64,000 bases of DNA from Cupriavidus sp. MP-37 (GTDB lineage: Bacteria; Pseudomonadota; Gammaproteobacteria; Burkholderiales; Burkholderiaceae). Below the pieces are notes generated by a model that saw nothing but the letters and a program-made list of their open reading frames with translations, was not told where the DNA came from and did not search any database. The DNA lies in the NCBI RefSeq assembly GCF_020618415.1, contig NZ_CP085344.1, positions 2,255,001 to 2,319,000 on the forward strand, given 5' to 3'. Position numbers and translations under genes: made by a program. Positions 17,870 to 26,537 of this stretch are shown here, piece after piece. Position 1 is the stretch's first letter, and the number at the start of each line of letters is the position of its first letter.

Positions 17870-18883
17870 CTAGTCCTGCGAGGTGCCGAACGCGGTGCGC
17901 AGCGCGGCGACGGCATCGGCATGCGCCTGCGCCACCGCGGGCACGAACCGGCCCAGCTTGAAAAAATCATGGATCATGCCGGGGTAGTCGGCCAGCGTGG
18001 CGGCTACGCCGGCGGCGCGCAGCTTTTCGGCGTAGGCCACGCCCTCGTCATGCAGCGGGTCGTAGCCGGCCACCGCGATCCAGGCCGGGCACACGCCGCC
18101 CACTTCGGCGCCGGTGCCGCCGCCGTCGAGCGGAGCAAAGCGCCAGTCGTCGCGGCTGGCCTCCTGGTCCAGGTACTGCGCGAAGAACCAGCGGATCATG
18201 TCCGCCGTCAGCAGGTAGCCGTCGGCCAGCGCGCGGTGCGACGGCGTATCCTGGCGCGCGCAGGTGCCGGGATAGATCAGCAGCTGCAGCACCGGCGCCA
18301 GGCCGGCATCGCGCGCCTCGACCGCGCAGGCGGCGGCCAGCGTGCCGCCGGCACTGTCGCCGCCCAGGCCGATGCGGGCCGGGTCGGCGCCGAGCTTGTC
18401 GGCTTCGGCGAAGACCCAGTGCAGCACATCGAAGGCGTCGTTGACCGCGGTCGGAAAGCGCCATTCGGGCCCGAGCCGGTAATCCACCGACAGCACCATG
18501 CAGTCGGCCTGGCCGCACAGCAGCCGGCACAGCGGATCGTGCGAATCGATGCTGCCGACGGTGAAGCCGCCGCCATGGAAGTACACCAGCAACGGCAGCG
18601 GCTCGACCCAGCTGGCTTCGCGCGGGGTGTACAGCCGCACCGGGATGGCGTGGCCGTCGCGGGCCGGCACCAGCAGGTCTTCGGCGGTATGCACCGGCGC
18701 CGGGTTGATGTCCAGGATCGGCGCGCTCTTCTCGTAGGCGATCTTGGCGTCTTCCGGCGCCATGGCGTGGATCGGCGGCCGCTTGGCGCGCGCGATCAGG
18801 GCCAGCAGCGCCGCCATCTGCGGGTCCAGCGGATGGTCCGGCAGGCCTGGCGTGGCGGATTGGGAAGACGGTGCGACAGACAT
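17870..18883 (-). CDS. alpha/beta hydrolase of the hormone-sensitive-lipase family
   Basis: The 337-residue esterase has the oxyanion motif HGGGF (103-107), the nucleophile elbow GDSAGG (175-180, Ser177), DPLHDEG near residue 280 for the acid and a His in GMIHDFF. This class IV lipase/esterase family acts on short acyl esters; the C-terminal LGRFVPAVAQA tail is usual. It is the first gene of a minus-strand unit with the Bug protein and thioesterase. A perfect 12-bp dyad, GAACGATCGTTC, lies 83 bases upstream (18966-18977), which suggests control by a TetR-type repressor shared with fadB and the acyl-CoA synthetase. Confidence 0.92.
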   Translation of the reverse strand: MSVAPSSQSATPGLPDHPLDPQMAALLALIARAKRPPIHAMAPEDAKIAYEKSAPILDINPAPVHTAEDLLVPARDGHAIPVRLYTPREASWVEPLPLLVYFHGGGFTVGSIDSHDPLCRLLCGQADCMVLSVDYRLGPEWRFPTAVNDAFDVLHWVFAEADKLGADPARIGLGGDSAGGTLAAACAVEARDAGLAPVLQLLIYPGTCARQDTPSHRALADGYLLTADMIRWFFAQYLDQEASRDDWRFAPLDGGGTGAEVGGVCPAWIAVAGYDPLHDEGVAYAEKLRAAGVAATLADYPGMIHDFFKLGRFVPAVAQAHADAVAALRTAFGTSQD

Positions 18884-19237
18884 AGGGCGTGATGCGGCGC
18901 GAACCCGGCGCAGGCCTCGCGCGCAGCCGTGGCGCGACGTCGGCATCGGGACAAGTTCGAATAGTGAACGATCGTTCGATTTTAGTATGATGCCAGATGT
19001 TTCCGACCCCGGGCAGTCCGAGATAACCCCGAAAAGTCCTACCTGCCACGCCACACGGCAAGTTTTTGCGCGATGATCGGCTGGAGCGCGCCGGGCGGAT
19101 TGGCGGAAACGAAGCAGCAGGCCCATTGAACCCCAGCTCAGCCCACGGCGCCAGCCACGGGCCAGGCACGTGATACCGACGCATTCCAACGCTTTCCCAA
19201 CGATTTCGCGGCAGATCCCAGCAGGAGACAAGCAAAC
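18884..19237. promoter_or_regulatory. divergent intergenic region between esterase and alcohol dehydrogenase
   Basis: These 354 bases hold no gene. The notable element is the dyad at 18966-18977, flanked by AT-rich sequence (TTTTAGTATGATG on the plus strand). The remainder toward 19237 shows no clear -35/-10 pair. An AGCAGGAGA ribosome site lies just before the dehydrogenase ATG. Confidence 0.5.
18966..18977. promoter_or_regulatory. palindromic operator GAACGATCGTTC, site A
   Basis: This is a perfect 12-bp palindrome in the region upstream of the esterase operon. On the minus strand its context CTAAAATCGAACGATCGTTC closely matches that of the fadB site (TTAAAATTGAACGACCGTGC). Together with the sites at 32845 and 41805-41836 it defines GAACRAYCGTNC. 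The symmetry and length fit a TetR-family repressor. Confidence 0.65.
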
Positions 19238-20386
19238 ATGGCGTTCATCTACTATCTGACCCACATTCACCTGGACTTCGGCGCGGTCAGCGTGCTGAAG
19301 TCGGAATGCGAGCGCATCGGCATCCGCCGGCCGCTGCTGGTGACCGACCCGGGCGTGGTCGCGGCCGGCGTGGCGCAGCGCGCCATCGACGCGCTGCAGG
19401 GCCTGCCGGTGGCGGTGTTCGACCAGACCCCGTCGAACCCGACCGAGGCCATGGTGCGCAAGGCCGCCGCCCAGTACCGCGAGCAAGGCTGCGACGGCCT
19501 GGTGGCGGTGGGCGGAGGGTCGTCGATCGACCTGGCCAAGGGCATCGCCATCCTGGCCACGCACGAGGGCGAGCTGACCACCTATGCCACCATCGAGGGC
19601 GGCAGCGGCAAGATCACCGACCAGGCCGCGCCGCTGATCGCGGTGCCTACCACCTCCGGCACCGGCAGCGAGGTCGCGCGCGGCGCCATCATCATCCTCG
19701 ACGACGGCCGCAAGCTGGGCTTCCATTCCTGGCACCTGCTGCCCAAGTCGGCGGTGTGCGATCCCGAGCTGACGCTGGGCCTGCCCGCCGGCCTGACCGC
19801 CGCCACCGGCATGGACGCCATCGCCCACTGCATCGAGACCTTCCTCGCGCCCGCCTTCAACCCGCCCGCCGACGGCATCGCGCTCGACGGCCTGGAGCGC
19901 GGCTGGACCCATATCGAGCGCGCCACCCGCGACGGCAACGATCGCGATGCGCGCCTGAACATGATGAGCGCGTCGATGCAGGGCGCGATGGCGTTCCAGA
20001 AGGGACTGGGCTGCGTGCATTCGCTGTCGCACCCGCTCGGCGGGCTGAAGATCGACGGCCGCACCGGCCTGCACCACGGCACCCTCAACGCGGTGGTGAT
20101 GCCGGCGGTGCTGCGCTTCAATGCCGACGCGCCTACCGTGGTGCGCGACCACCGCTACGCGCGCCTGCGCCGCGCCATGCACCTGCCCGACGGCGCCGAC
20201 CTGGCGCAGGCGGTGCACGACATGACCGCACGCCTGGGCCTGCCCACCGGGCTGCGCCAGATGGGCGTCACCGAGGACATGTTCGACCAGGTGATCGCCG
20301 GCGCGCTGCGCGACCACTGCCACAAGACCAACCCGAAAGAAGCCAGCGCCGCGGATTATCGGCGTATGCTTGAGCAGTCCATGTAG
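19238..20386 (+). CDS. iron-containing alcohol dehydrogenase
   Basis: The 382-residue group III dehydrogenase has the NAD-binding [11 protein letters not shown] (about 91-101), TTSGTGSEV, and the iron ligands in [20 protein letters not shown] and [12 protein letters not shown]. It catalyses NAD(P)-linked oxidation of an alcohol or reduction of an aldehyde or semialdehyde. The family also includes gamma-hydroxybutyrate and maleylacetate-type enzymes, so the substrate is open. It is divergent from the esterase operon, and its start is supported by an AGGAGA site. The macrodomain gene follows after 88 bases. Confidence 0.92.
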   Translation: MAFIYYLTHIHLDFGAVSVLKSECERIGIRRPLLVTDPGVVAAGVAQRAIDALQGLPVAVFDQTPSNPTEAMVRKAAAQYREQGCDGLVAVGGGSSIDLAKGIAILATHEGELTTYATIEGGSGKITDQAAPLIAVPTTSGTGSEVARGAIIILDDGRKLGFHSWHLLPKSAVCDPELTLGLPAGLTAATGMDAIAHCIETFLAPAFNPPADGIALDGLERGWTHIERATRDGNDRDARLNMMSASMQGAMAFQKGLGCVHSLSHPLGGLKIDGRTGLHHGTLNAVVMPAVLRFNADAPTVVRDHRYARLRRAMHLPDGADLAQAVHDMTARLGLPTGLRQMGVTEDMFDQVIAGALRDHCHKTNPKEASAADYRRMLEQSM

Positions 20387-20412
20387 CACACCGCGTAGCA
20401 CCCAGCGGCTTC

Positions 20413-20447
20413 CCGCCGGTCGGACCGACCAAGCGGCTGTCCGGCGG
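20413..20447 (+). terminator. nested GC-rich stem between alcohol dehydrogenase and macrodomain gene
   Basis: An outer 7-bp stem (CCGCCGG 20413-20419 with CCGGCGG 20441-20447) encloses a second small stem around GGTCGG/CCGACC. No U-run follows, so this is at best a weak or Rho-assisted end, or a stability element between the two genes. Confidence 0.3.
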
Positions 20448-20474
20448 CCCTCCCTCCACAGCGCAGGAGACACC

Positions 20475-20996
20475 ATGAGCGGCGAGCACTTGCAGGTAGT
20501 CCATGGCGACATCACCCGGATGGAAGTCGATGCCATCGTCAATGCGGCCAACAGCGGCCTGATGGGCGGCGGCGGCGTCGACGGCGCCATCCACGGGGCC
20601 GGCGGCCCCGCCATCATGGAGGCCTGCCGCGCGCTCCGCGACGCGCAGGGCGGCTGCCCCACCGGCGAGGCGGTAATCACCACCGGCGGGCGCCTGCCGG
20701 CGCCGTACGTGATCCACGCAGTGGGGCCGGTCTGGCATGGCGGCGGCCAGGGCGAGGACGAACAGCTTGCCAACGCCTACCGCAACAGCATCCGCGTGGC
20801 GGCGCAGCACCACCTGCGCACGCTCGCCTTCCCCAACATCAGCACCGGCATCTACGGCTTCCCGCGCGAGCGCGCGGCGGATATCGCCATTGCCGCGGTG
20901 CGCGAAGCGCTGGTGGCTGCGCCCGAGATCGAGCAGGTCACCTTCGTCTGCTTCGATGACGAGAACTACCGCCTGTACCGCGAGCGGCTGAGCTGA
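20475..20996 (+). CDS. ymdB: macrodomain O-acetyl-ADP-ribose deacetylase (YmdB-like)
   Basis: The 173-residue macrodomain has [33 protein letters not shown] (about 7-40), [23 protein letters not shown] and [12 protein letters not shown]: the full ADP-ribose binding set, including the Asn and Asp of the catalytic NAAN...GGVDGAI loop. The family removes ADP-ribose from O-acetyl-ADP-ribose and from proteins; E. coli YmdB also modulates RNase III. The start at 20475 has a CAGGAGA site 7 bases upstream; earlier in-frame codons overlap the alcohol dehydrogenase. Confidence 0.92.
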   Translation: MSGEHLQVVHGDITRMEVDAIVNAANSGLMGGGGVDGAIHGAGGPAIMEACRALRDAQGGCPTGEAVITTGGRLPAPYVIHAVGPVWHGGGQGEDEQLANAYRNSIRVAAQHHLRTLAFPNISTGIYGFPRERAADIAIAAVREALVAAPEIEQVTFVCFDDENYRLYRERLS

Positions 20997-21020
20997 AACC
21001 CGGCATGCGGGGGATTGCGG

Positions 21021-21040
21021 TGCCGGCGGTCAGGCCGGCA
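21021..21040. terminator. GC hairpin at convergent ends of macrodomain and epoxide-hydrolase-like genes
   Basis: TGCCGGC (21021-21027) and GCCGGCA (21034-21040) form a perfect 7-bp stem with a 6-base loop, overlapping the stop codon of the minus-strand gene and 24 bases beyond the plus-strand stop. There is no U tract in either direction. Confidence 0.3.
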
Positions 21041-21977
21041 GCGCGCTGCGGATCAGCTGGTTGATCCGTTCCGGCTGCTCGTGGATCACCCAGTGGCTGC
21101 CCTCGGGAATGCGTTCCAGCCGCAGCTCGGGAACGAAATCGGCCAGCCCCTCCACCAGCGACTTCGGCAGCGCGCGGTCGCGCTCGCCCCACACCACCAG
21201 CGTCGGCACCCTGACCACGAACGCCGCCGGGTCCAGCCGGGAAATGTCCGGTGGCGGCTCGCCCTCGCCCGGCGGATGCATCGGCGAGGCCCGGTAGAAA
21301 TTGACGCCGCCGGTGAGCGGATGCACGCCGGCGTCCTTGCCTTCGCCCGGCTGCGACCACGCCGCGTGGTACCGGGCGCGCGTCTCGGCGGTGTACCAGG
21401 CCGCCGGCTTGCCGTCGTCGTCGGACAGCATCCGGTCCAGCAACGCAAAGTCGTTGGCCGCCAGCGCCTGTTCCGAGCCCGGCTTGCGCAGCCAGTTCAT
21501 GTAGGCGGACGCCGCCTGCTGCGCCGGATCGGTGGCCAGCGCGCGCGCGAACAGGTACGGGTGCGGCGAATTGATGATGATCAGCTGGCGCACCAGCTGC
21601 GGGAACTGGATCGCCAGGTTCCAGCAGATCGCCCCGCCCCAGTCGTGCGCCACCACCACGGCCTGGTCATAGCCCAGCGCGCCGATCAGCTGCACCAGGT
21701 CTTCGACGATATGGCGTGGCCGGTAGGCATTCACGTCGGCGGGCTTGCTCGACAGGTTGAAGCCGCGCAGGTCGGGCGCCACGGCGAAATGCGTGCGCCC
21801 GAACTCGGCCAGCTGCGCCTCCCATTCGAACCAGAATTCCGGAAAGCCGTGCACGAACAGCATCAGCGGCTTGCCGCGCTCGCCCGCGCTGGCGTAGTGC
21901 AGGCGGGTTTCATTGGGCAGCGTGGCGTACTGCAGGTGGCGGATCACGGCGGCTGGGGCTGCCATGTTGTTCTCCAT
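21030..21977 (-). CDS. epoxide-hydrolase-like alpha/beta hydrolase
   Basis: The 315-residue protein has HGFPEFWFEW (43-52) with the oxyanion HGFPE, the nucleophile elbow AHDWGG (110-115, Asp112), and a C-terminal catalytic His in GSHWVIHEQPE. The Asp nucleophile and HGFPE motif place it with epoxide hydrolases and haloacetate dehalogenases rather than serine esterases. AGGAGG lies upstream of the ATG at 21977. It is the last gene of the long acyl-CoA gene run. A 7-bp hairpin (TGCCGGC/GCCGGCA, 21021-21040) overlaps its stop codon and may be its terminator. Confidence 0.9.
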   Translation of the reverse strand: MENNMAAPAAVIRHLQYATLPNETRLHYASAGERGKPLMLFVHGFPEFWFEWEAQLAEFGRTHFAVAPDLRGFNLSSKPADVNAYRPRHIVEDLVQLIGALGYDQAVVVAHDWGGAICWNLAIQFPQLVRQLIIINSPHPYLFARALATDPAQQAASAYMNWLRKPGSEQALAANDFALLDRMLSDDDGKPAAWYTAETRARYHAAWSQPGEGKDAGVHPLTGGVNFYRASPMHPPGEGEPPPDISRLDPAAFVVRVPTLVVWGERDRALPKSLVEGLADFVPELRLERIPEGSHWVIHEQPERINQLIRSALPA

Positions 21978-22044
21978 ATGCGGTCCCTCCTCGTTGTGGC
22001 GTGGTGCTGGCCAGCGTTGACGAACGCTGCTGGCGAGCGTCGGC

Positions 22045-22947
22045 TCAGCCGCGCAACGCGGCAACCAGGCCCGCGCGGACCTCGGGCTTGTCGGCAAACG
22101 GATCGCCGGGGTTGCGCTGCCCGACGATATCCTCGAAGCGCTGGCGCACGGGGGCGAGCGCCTGGGGGTGGGAATAAATATAGAAGCTTTCGTCGCGGAT
22201 GGCATCGAAGGTGATCTGCGCCACTTCCGCCGCGCTAACTTTGCCGGAACCGACGGCCTTGTCCGACAAGGCCTGCGACACCAGCTGCGAGCGCGTCGGC
22301 GGCGCCTGGTTGGCCAGGCCGGCGGGCCGGTTGCGCTGCGACTGGCTGATGCCGGTCGGCACGAAGTACGGGCACAGCACCGAGCAGCGCACCTGCTGCG
22401 TCACCAGCCCCAGGTCCTGGTACAGCGTTTCGGTCAGTGCCACCACCGCGTGCTTGGACACGTTGTAGACGCCCATCGCCGGCGGATTCAGCAAGCCCGC
22501 CATCGACGCCGTGTTGACGATATGTCCCTCGAACGCCGGATCTTGCTCCGCGGCGGCCAGCATCAGCGGCGTGAAGATGCGCACGCCATGCACCACGCCG
22601 TACAGGTTGACGCCCATCACCCATTCCCAGTCCCGCTCCGAGTTTTCCCAGATCAGGCCGCCCGCGCCGACGCCGGCGTTGTTGAACAGCAGGTTGACCT
22701 GGCCGAAGGCCTCGATCGCGGCATCGGCCAGTGCCTGGACCTGCCCGGCTTGCGAGACGTCGGTGCGCAGCCCGATCACCGGCACGTTGCGCGCCTTGAA
22801 TTCGGCGACGGTCGCGTCCAGCGCGTCTTCCTGCACGTCGGCCAGCACCAGCTTCATGCCGAGGTCGGCGGCGAGGCGGGCAAATTCCTTGCCGAAGCCC
22901 GAGGCGCCGCCGGTAATGACGGCCACCTTGTTGGAGAAATCCTTCAT
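22045..22947 (-). CDS. short-chain dehydrogenase/reductase
   Basis: This classical SDR (300 residues) has the cofactor motif TGGASGFG (12-19), NNAGVG (89-94), a serine region NTASMAG and the YNVSK catalytic pair (Tyr161, Lys165). The unusually long C terminus (about 190-300, with the IYSHPQALAPV segment) resembles SDRs found in fatty-acid and xenobiotic clusters. It is a probable NAD(P)-dependent alcohol/ketone oxidoreductase. It lies 62 bases downstream of the class II aldolase gene in the same run. The substrate is unknown. Confidence 0.9.
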   Translation of the reverse strand: MKDFSNKVAVITGGASGFGKEFARLAADLGMKLVLADVQEDALDATVAEFKARNVPVIGLRTDVSQAGQVQALADAAIEAFGQVNLLFNNAGVGAGGLIWENSERDWEWVMGVNLYGVVHGVRIFTPLMLAAAEQDPAFEGHIVNTASMAGLLNPPAMGVYNVSKHAVVALTETLYQDLGLVTQQVRCSVLCPYFVPTGISQSQRNRPAGLANQAPPTRSQLVSQALSDKAVGSGKVSAAEVAQITFDAIRDESFYIYSHPQALAPVRQRFEDIVGQRNPGDPFADKPEVRAGLVAALRG

Positions 22948-23009
22948 ATCGTCTGTCCTGTCGCGTGAGTCGAATGGGAGGCTGTCCGCTGCATGGCGGG
23001 CATGCTGGC

Positions 23010-23855
23010 TCAGTCCAGCAGGTCAGGCTGTTCCTTGACGATGCGGGCATAGAGCGGCTGGAACTGGAACCAGCCCGCCTGCGCCGTGCCGACGATCGAA
23101 TACGCCTGGCGTGCGGCGGCATCGGCAATCGTCTTCAGCGGCGCCTGCGTGCGCGCCGCGGCCGCCTCGGCCAGCAACTGCACCTGGCACGAGCGCTCCA
23201 TGGTGATGAACCACCACGCCGCTTCGTCGACCGTCTTGCCGACGGTGAGCAGGCCATGGTTCTGCAGGATCGCGGCCTTGTTCTGCCCCAGCGCGTTGGC
23301 GATGCGCTGGCCCTCGTCCAGCTCCACCACCACGCCGCCAAAGTCGTCATAGACGGCATGGTCGTTGTAGAAGGCGCACACGTCCTGCGTCAGCGGGTCG
23401 AGCGGCCGGCCCAGCGTCGACCACGCGCGGCCATAGGTGCTGTGCGAATGCGCCGCCGCGACCGCGTCGGGGCGGGTCTGGTGCACGCGCGAATGGATGG
23501 CGAAGGCTGCGGCGTTGACCGGGTAGTCGCCCTCGACCACGTCGCCGTGGTGGTCGCAGCGGATCAGGTTCGAGACCCGGACCTGGCTGAAATGCACGCC
23601 GAAGGGATTGACCCAGAAGGTATCGGGAAACTCGGGATCGCGCGCGGTGATATGGCCGGCCACGCCTTCGTCGAAGCCGAATTTCGAGAACAGCCGGAAG
23701 GCGGCGGCCAGGCGCTGCTTGCGGTGCAGGCGCTCTTCGGCGGCGGTGGCGAACTGCGGCGGCCGCGGCAGGTTGCGGTAGCGCGCCTTGACTTCTTCGG
23801 GCAGGCCGGCGCCGATATCGTCATCAGCGGCTTGCGGGACTTGCGGGGCATTCAT
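23010..23855 (-). CDS. class II aldolase/adducin family protein
   Basis: The 281-residue protein carries the class II aldolase fold with its metal motif AAAHSHSTYGR (zinc histidines), the third-ligand segment LQNHGLLTVG and the GVAGHITARDPE phosphate-loop region. The adducin-type family has lyases of many sugar phosphates but also non-lyase members in acyl-CoA clusters. An MNAPQVPQ N terminus and a following RYRNLPRPPQF region match the group annotated as 'class II aldolase/adducin family' in Burkholderiales. It lies just beyond a type 2 repeat, downstream of the reductase gene. Function in acyl metabolism is unclear. Confidence 0.85.
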   Translation of the reverse strand: MNAPQVPQAADDDIGAGLPEEVKARYRNLPRPPQFATAAEERLHRKQRLAAAFRLFSKFGFDEGVAGHITARDPEFPDTFWVNPFGVHFSQVRVSNLIRCDHHGDVVEGDYPVNAAAFAIHSRVHQTRPDAVAAAHSHSTYGRAWSTLGRPLDPLTQDVCAFYNDHAVYDDFGGVVVELDEGQRIANALGQNKAAILQNHGLLTVGKTVDEAAWWFITMERSCQVQLLAEAAAARTQAPLKTIADAAARQAYSIVGTAQAGWFQFQPLYARIVKEQPDLLD

Positions 23856-23930
23856 GGGTGTCTCCTCTTGTGTTGGCGGTCCGTCATAGACGGCAACGCT
23901 TATGGAAGTGACAAAGTTCGCGCCCGACTA

Positions 23931-24017
23931 CGTCATTCCCGCGCAAGCGGGAATCCAGCGTCTTTCACGTCCCCTTCGGGGAGAAAGCCACTGGGTCCCC
24001 GCCTCCGCGGGGACGAC
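23931..24017. repeat. REP-like palindromic repeat, type 2, copy 2
   Basis: The arm CGTCATTCCCGCGCAAGCGG (from 23931) with following GAATCCAGCG is matched in inverse by CACTGGGTCCCCGCCTCCGC and GGGGACGACG near 23990-24017. A small inner hairpin CCCCTTCGGGG lies between. It occupies most of the gap between the reductase and class II aldolase genes and has the same arms as the copy at 4386-4471. Confidence 0.8.
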
Positions 24018-24054
24018 GTGCTGGCTATTGGTACCTCACCAGCATGGCCGGCAC

Positions 24055-25065
24055 TTACACCAGCTTGACCAGCTGCTTGCCGAAGTTCTTGCCCTTGAGC
24101 AGGCCCATGAAGGCTTCCGGCGCGCTGGCCAGCCCTTCGGCGATGCTCTCGCGGAACTTGAGCTTGCCCTGCGCGACCGCGGTGCCGAGCTCCTTCAGCG
24201 CCTGCGGCCAGACTTCCATGTGCTCGGAGACGATAAAGCCCTCGATGGTCAGGCGCGAGACCAGGATCAGCTGCGGGTTCTTCAGCGGCAGCGGCTGGCC
24301 GTCATAGCCCGCGATCATGCCGCACATGGCGATGCGGCCGAAGGCGTTCATGCGCGACAGCACCGCGTCGAGGATATCGCCGCCGACGTTCTCGAAGTAG
24401 CCGTCGATGCCGTCGGGCGTGGCCTCCTTGAGCATGGTGTAGAGCTCCTTGGGATCCTTGGCCGCCTTGTAGTCGATGCAGGCATCGAAACCCAGCTCGT
24501 TGACCACGTAGTCGCACTTGTCCTTGCCGCCGGCAAAGCCCACCGCGCGGCAGCCGGCCAGCTTGGCGAGCTGGCCCACCACGCTGCCGACCGCCCCCGA
24601 CGCGGCGCTGACCGCGATGGTCTGGCCCGCCTTGGGCTGGATGATCTTGTTCAGGCCGTACCATGCGGTCACGCCCGGCATGCCGACCGCGCCCAGGTAC
24701 GCCGACAGCGGGATATGCGTGGTGTCGACCGGCTGCAGGCCGGTGCCGTCGCTGACGCCCATTTCCTGCCAGCCGAACATGCCGACCACCTTGTCGCCGG
24801 GCTTGAACTTGCTGTTCCTGCTCTCCACCACTTCGCCGACGGTGCCGCCGATCATCACCTCATCGAGCGGCTGCGGCGCGGCGTAGGACTTGCTGTCGTT
24901 CATGCGGCCGCGCATGTACGGATCGAGCGACAGGTAATGATTGCGCACCAGCACCTGGCCGTCGGCAATCTGCGGCACGGGCACCTCTTCCAGGCGGAAA
25001 TTGGCCGGCGTGACCGCGCCTTCGGGACGCGAGGCCAGAACGATGCGCTTGAACGTGTTGGACAT
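24055..25065 (-). CDS. NADP-dependent medium-chain oxidoreductase (prostaglandin/leukotriene reductase-like, CurA type)
   Basis: This zinc-independent MDR protein of 336 residues has DPYMRGRM near residue 47-54, the GVSDGTGL segment, and the cofactor-binding stretch VSAASGAVGSVVGQLAKLAG (about 152-171). Relatives (PTGR1, YncB/CurA) reduce the alpha,beta-double bond of enones and 2-alkenals with NADPH. In this run it could reduce unsaturated acyl intermediates or reactive aldehydes. It starts 86 bases downstream of the thioesterase gene. Confidence 0.9.
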   Translation of the reverse strand: MSNTFKRIVLASRPEGAVTPANFRLEEVPVPQIADGQVLVRNHYLSLDPYMRGRMNDSKSYAAPQPLDEVMIGGTVGEVVESRNSKFKPGDKVVGMFGWQEMGVSDGTGLQPVDTTHIPLSAYLGAVGMPGVTAWYGLNKIIQPKAGQTIAVSAASGAVGSVVGQLAKLAGCRAVGFAGGKDKCDYVVNELGFDACIDYKAAKDPKELYTMLKEATPDGIDGYFENVGGDILDAVLSRMNAFGRIAMCGMIAGYDGQPLPLKNPQLILVSRLTIEGFIVSEHMEVWPQALKELGTAVAQGKLKFRESIAEGLASAPEAFMGLLKGKNFGKQLVKLV

Positions 25066-25151
25066 GGTGGGTTCCTTCCAATGGGAGATGGAAACTGCAT
25101 GGAAACTGCGATGCGGGGCCAGAGCCGCCCCGCCTGTCCTGGCGCCGGCGC

Positions 25152-25589
25152 TCAGCCGTCGGCGCCGGTATCGGCTTCACCCGGGCGCTGCGGCGGCATG
25201 CGGCGGATGTACTTGAACGTGCCCGAGCCGCGTGCCACGGTCTTGCCGTCGGCGTCGACGATCTCGCCTTCGCAGAACACCATGGTGGTGGTGCGGTGCA
25301 CGGTGGTGCCGCGCGCGGTCAGGTGGCCGCGTCCCGGCGCCATGAAGCTGGTCTTCATTTCGATGGTGACCACGCCGCGGCCGTCGGCGTCGCTGCTGCG
25401 GCCGGCCACGGCCATGGCTACGTCGAGCAGCGTCATGATCACGCCGCCGTGCGCCATGTCCCAGCTGTTCTGGTGGCGCTTCTCGATCGGCAGCGCGATC
25501 TCGCTGCGTCCGCCCTCGGCAAGGCTGCAGGTCACGCCAAGATCGGCAAGGAAGGGAATGTGGGTCAGGGGGCCTTTGAACTGGTTCAT
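25152..25589 (-). CDS. PaaI-type hotdog thioesterase
   Basis: At 145 residues this protein has the PaaI/YigI pattern: NSWDMAHGGVIMTLLDVAMAVAG (about 41-63) with the catalytic region HGG...D, followed by VTIEMKTSFMAPGRG and FCEGEIVDADGKTVARGSGTFKY. It likely hydrolyses aryl- or acyl-CoA thioesters, relieving CoA trapping during acyl-CoA degradation. The start at 25589 is set by the family N terminus. It lies between the SDR and reductase genes of the acyl-CoA run. Confidence 0.9.
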   Translation of the reverse strand: MNQFKGPLTHIPFLADLGVTCSLAEGGRSEIALPIEKRHQNSWDMAHGGVIMTLLDVAMAVAGRSSDADGRGVVTIEMKTSFMAPGRGHLTARGTTVHRTTTMVFCEGEIVDADGKTVARGSGTFKYIRRMPPQRPGEADTGADG

Positions 25590-25701
25590 GTGCGATGCAA
25601 GTCTGAAGATAAGATGCCCGCGAGGCTGCTGGCCTCGCGCCGGCCCCAAGTTTGAGGGCAATCCGGCAATCCGCCAAGCGGCGCCGGCTTGCCCTTGGGC
25701 C

Positions 25702-26484
<783 letters not shown>

Positions 26485-26537
26485 GTGTCTCTTCCTTGGT
26501 TGTCTTTGAATGAGGTAGCTGGCGGCCGAAGCGGCGC

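Noticed and set aside
17870..20773. A 967-codon minus-strand frame spanning esterase and the antisense of the alcohol dehydrogenase
   Set aside because: Only its last 337 codons (from 18883) match a family; the rest is antisense to the dehydrogenase.
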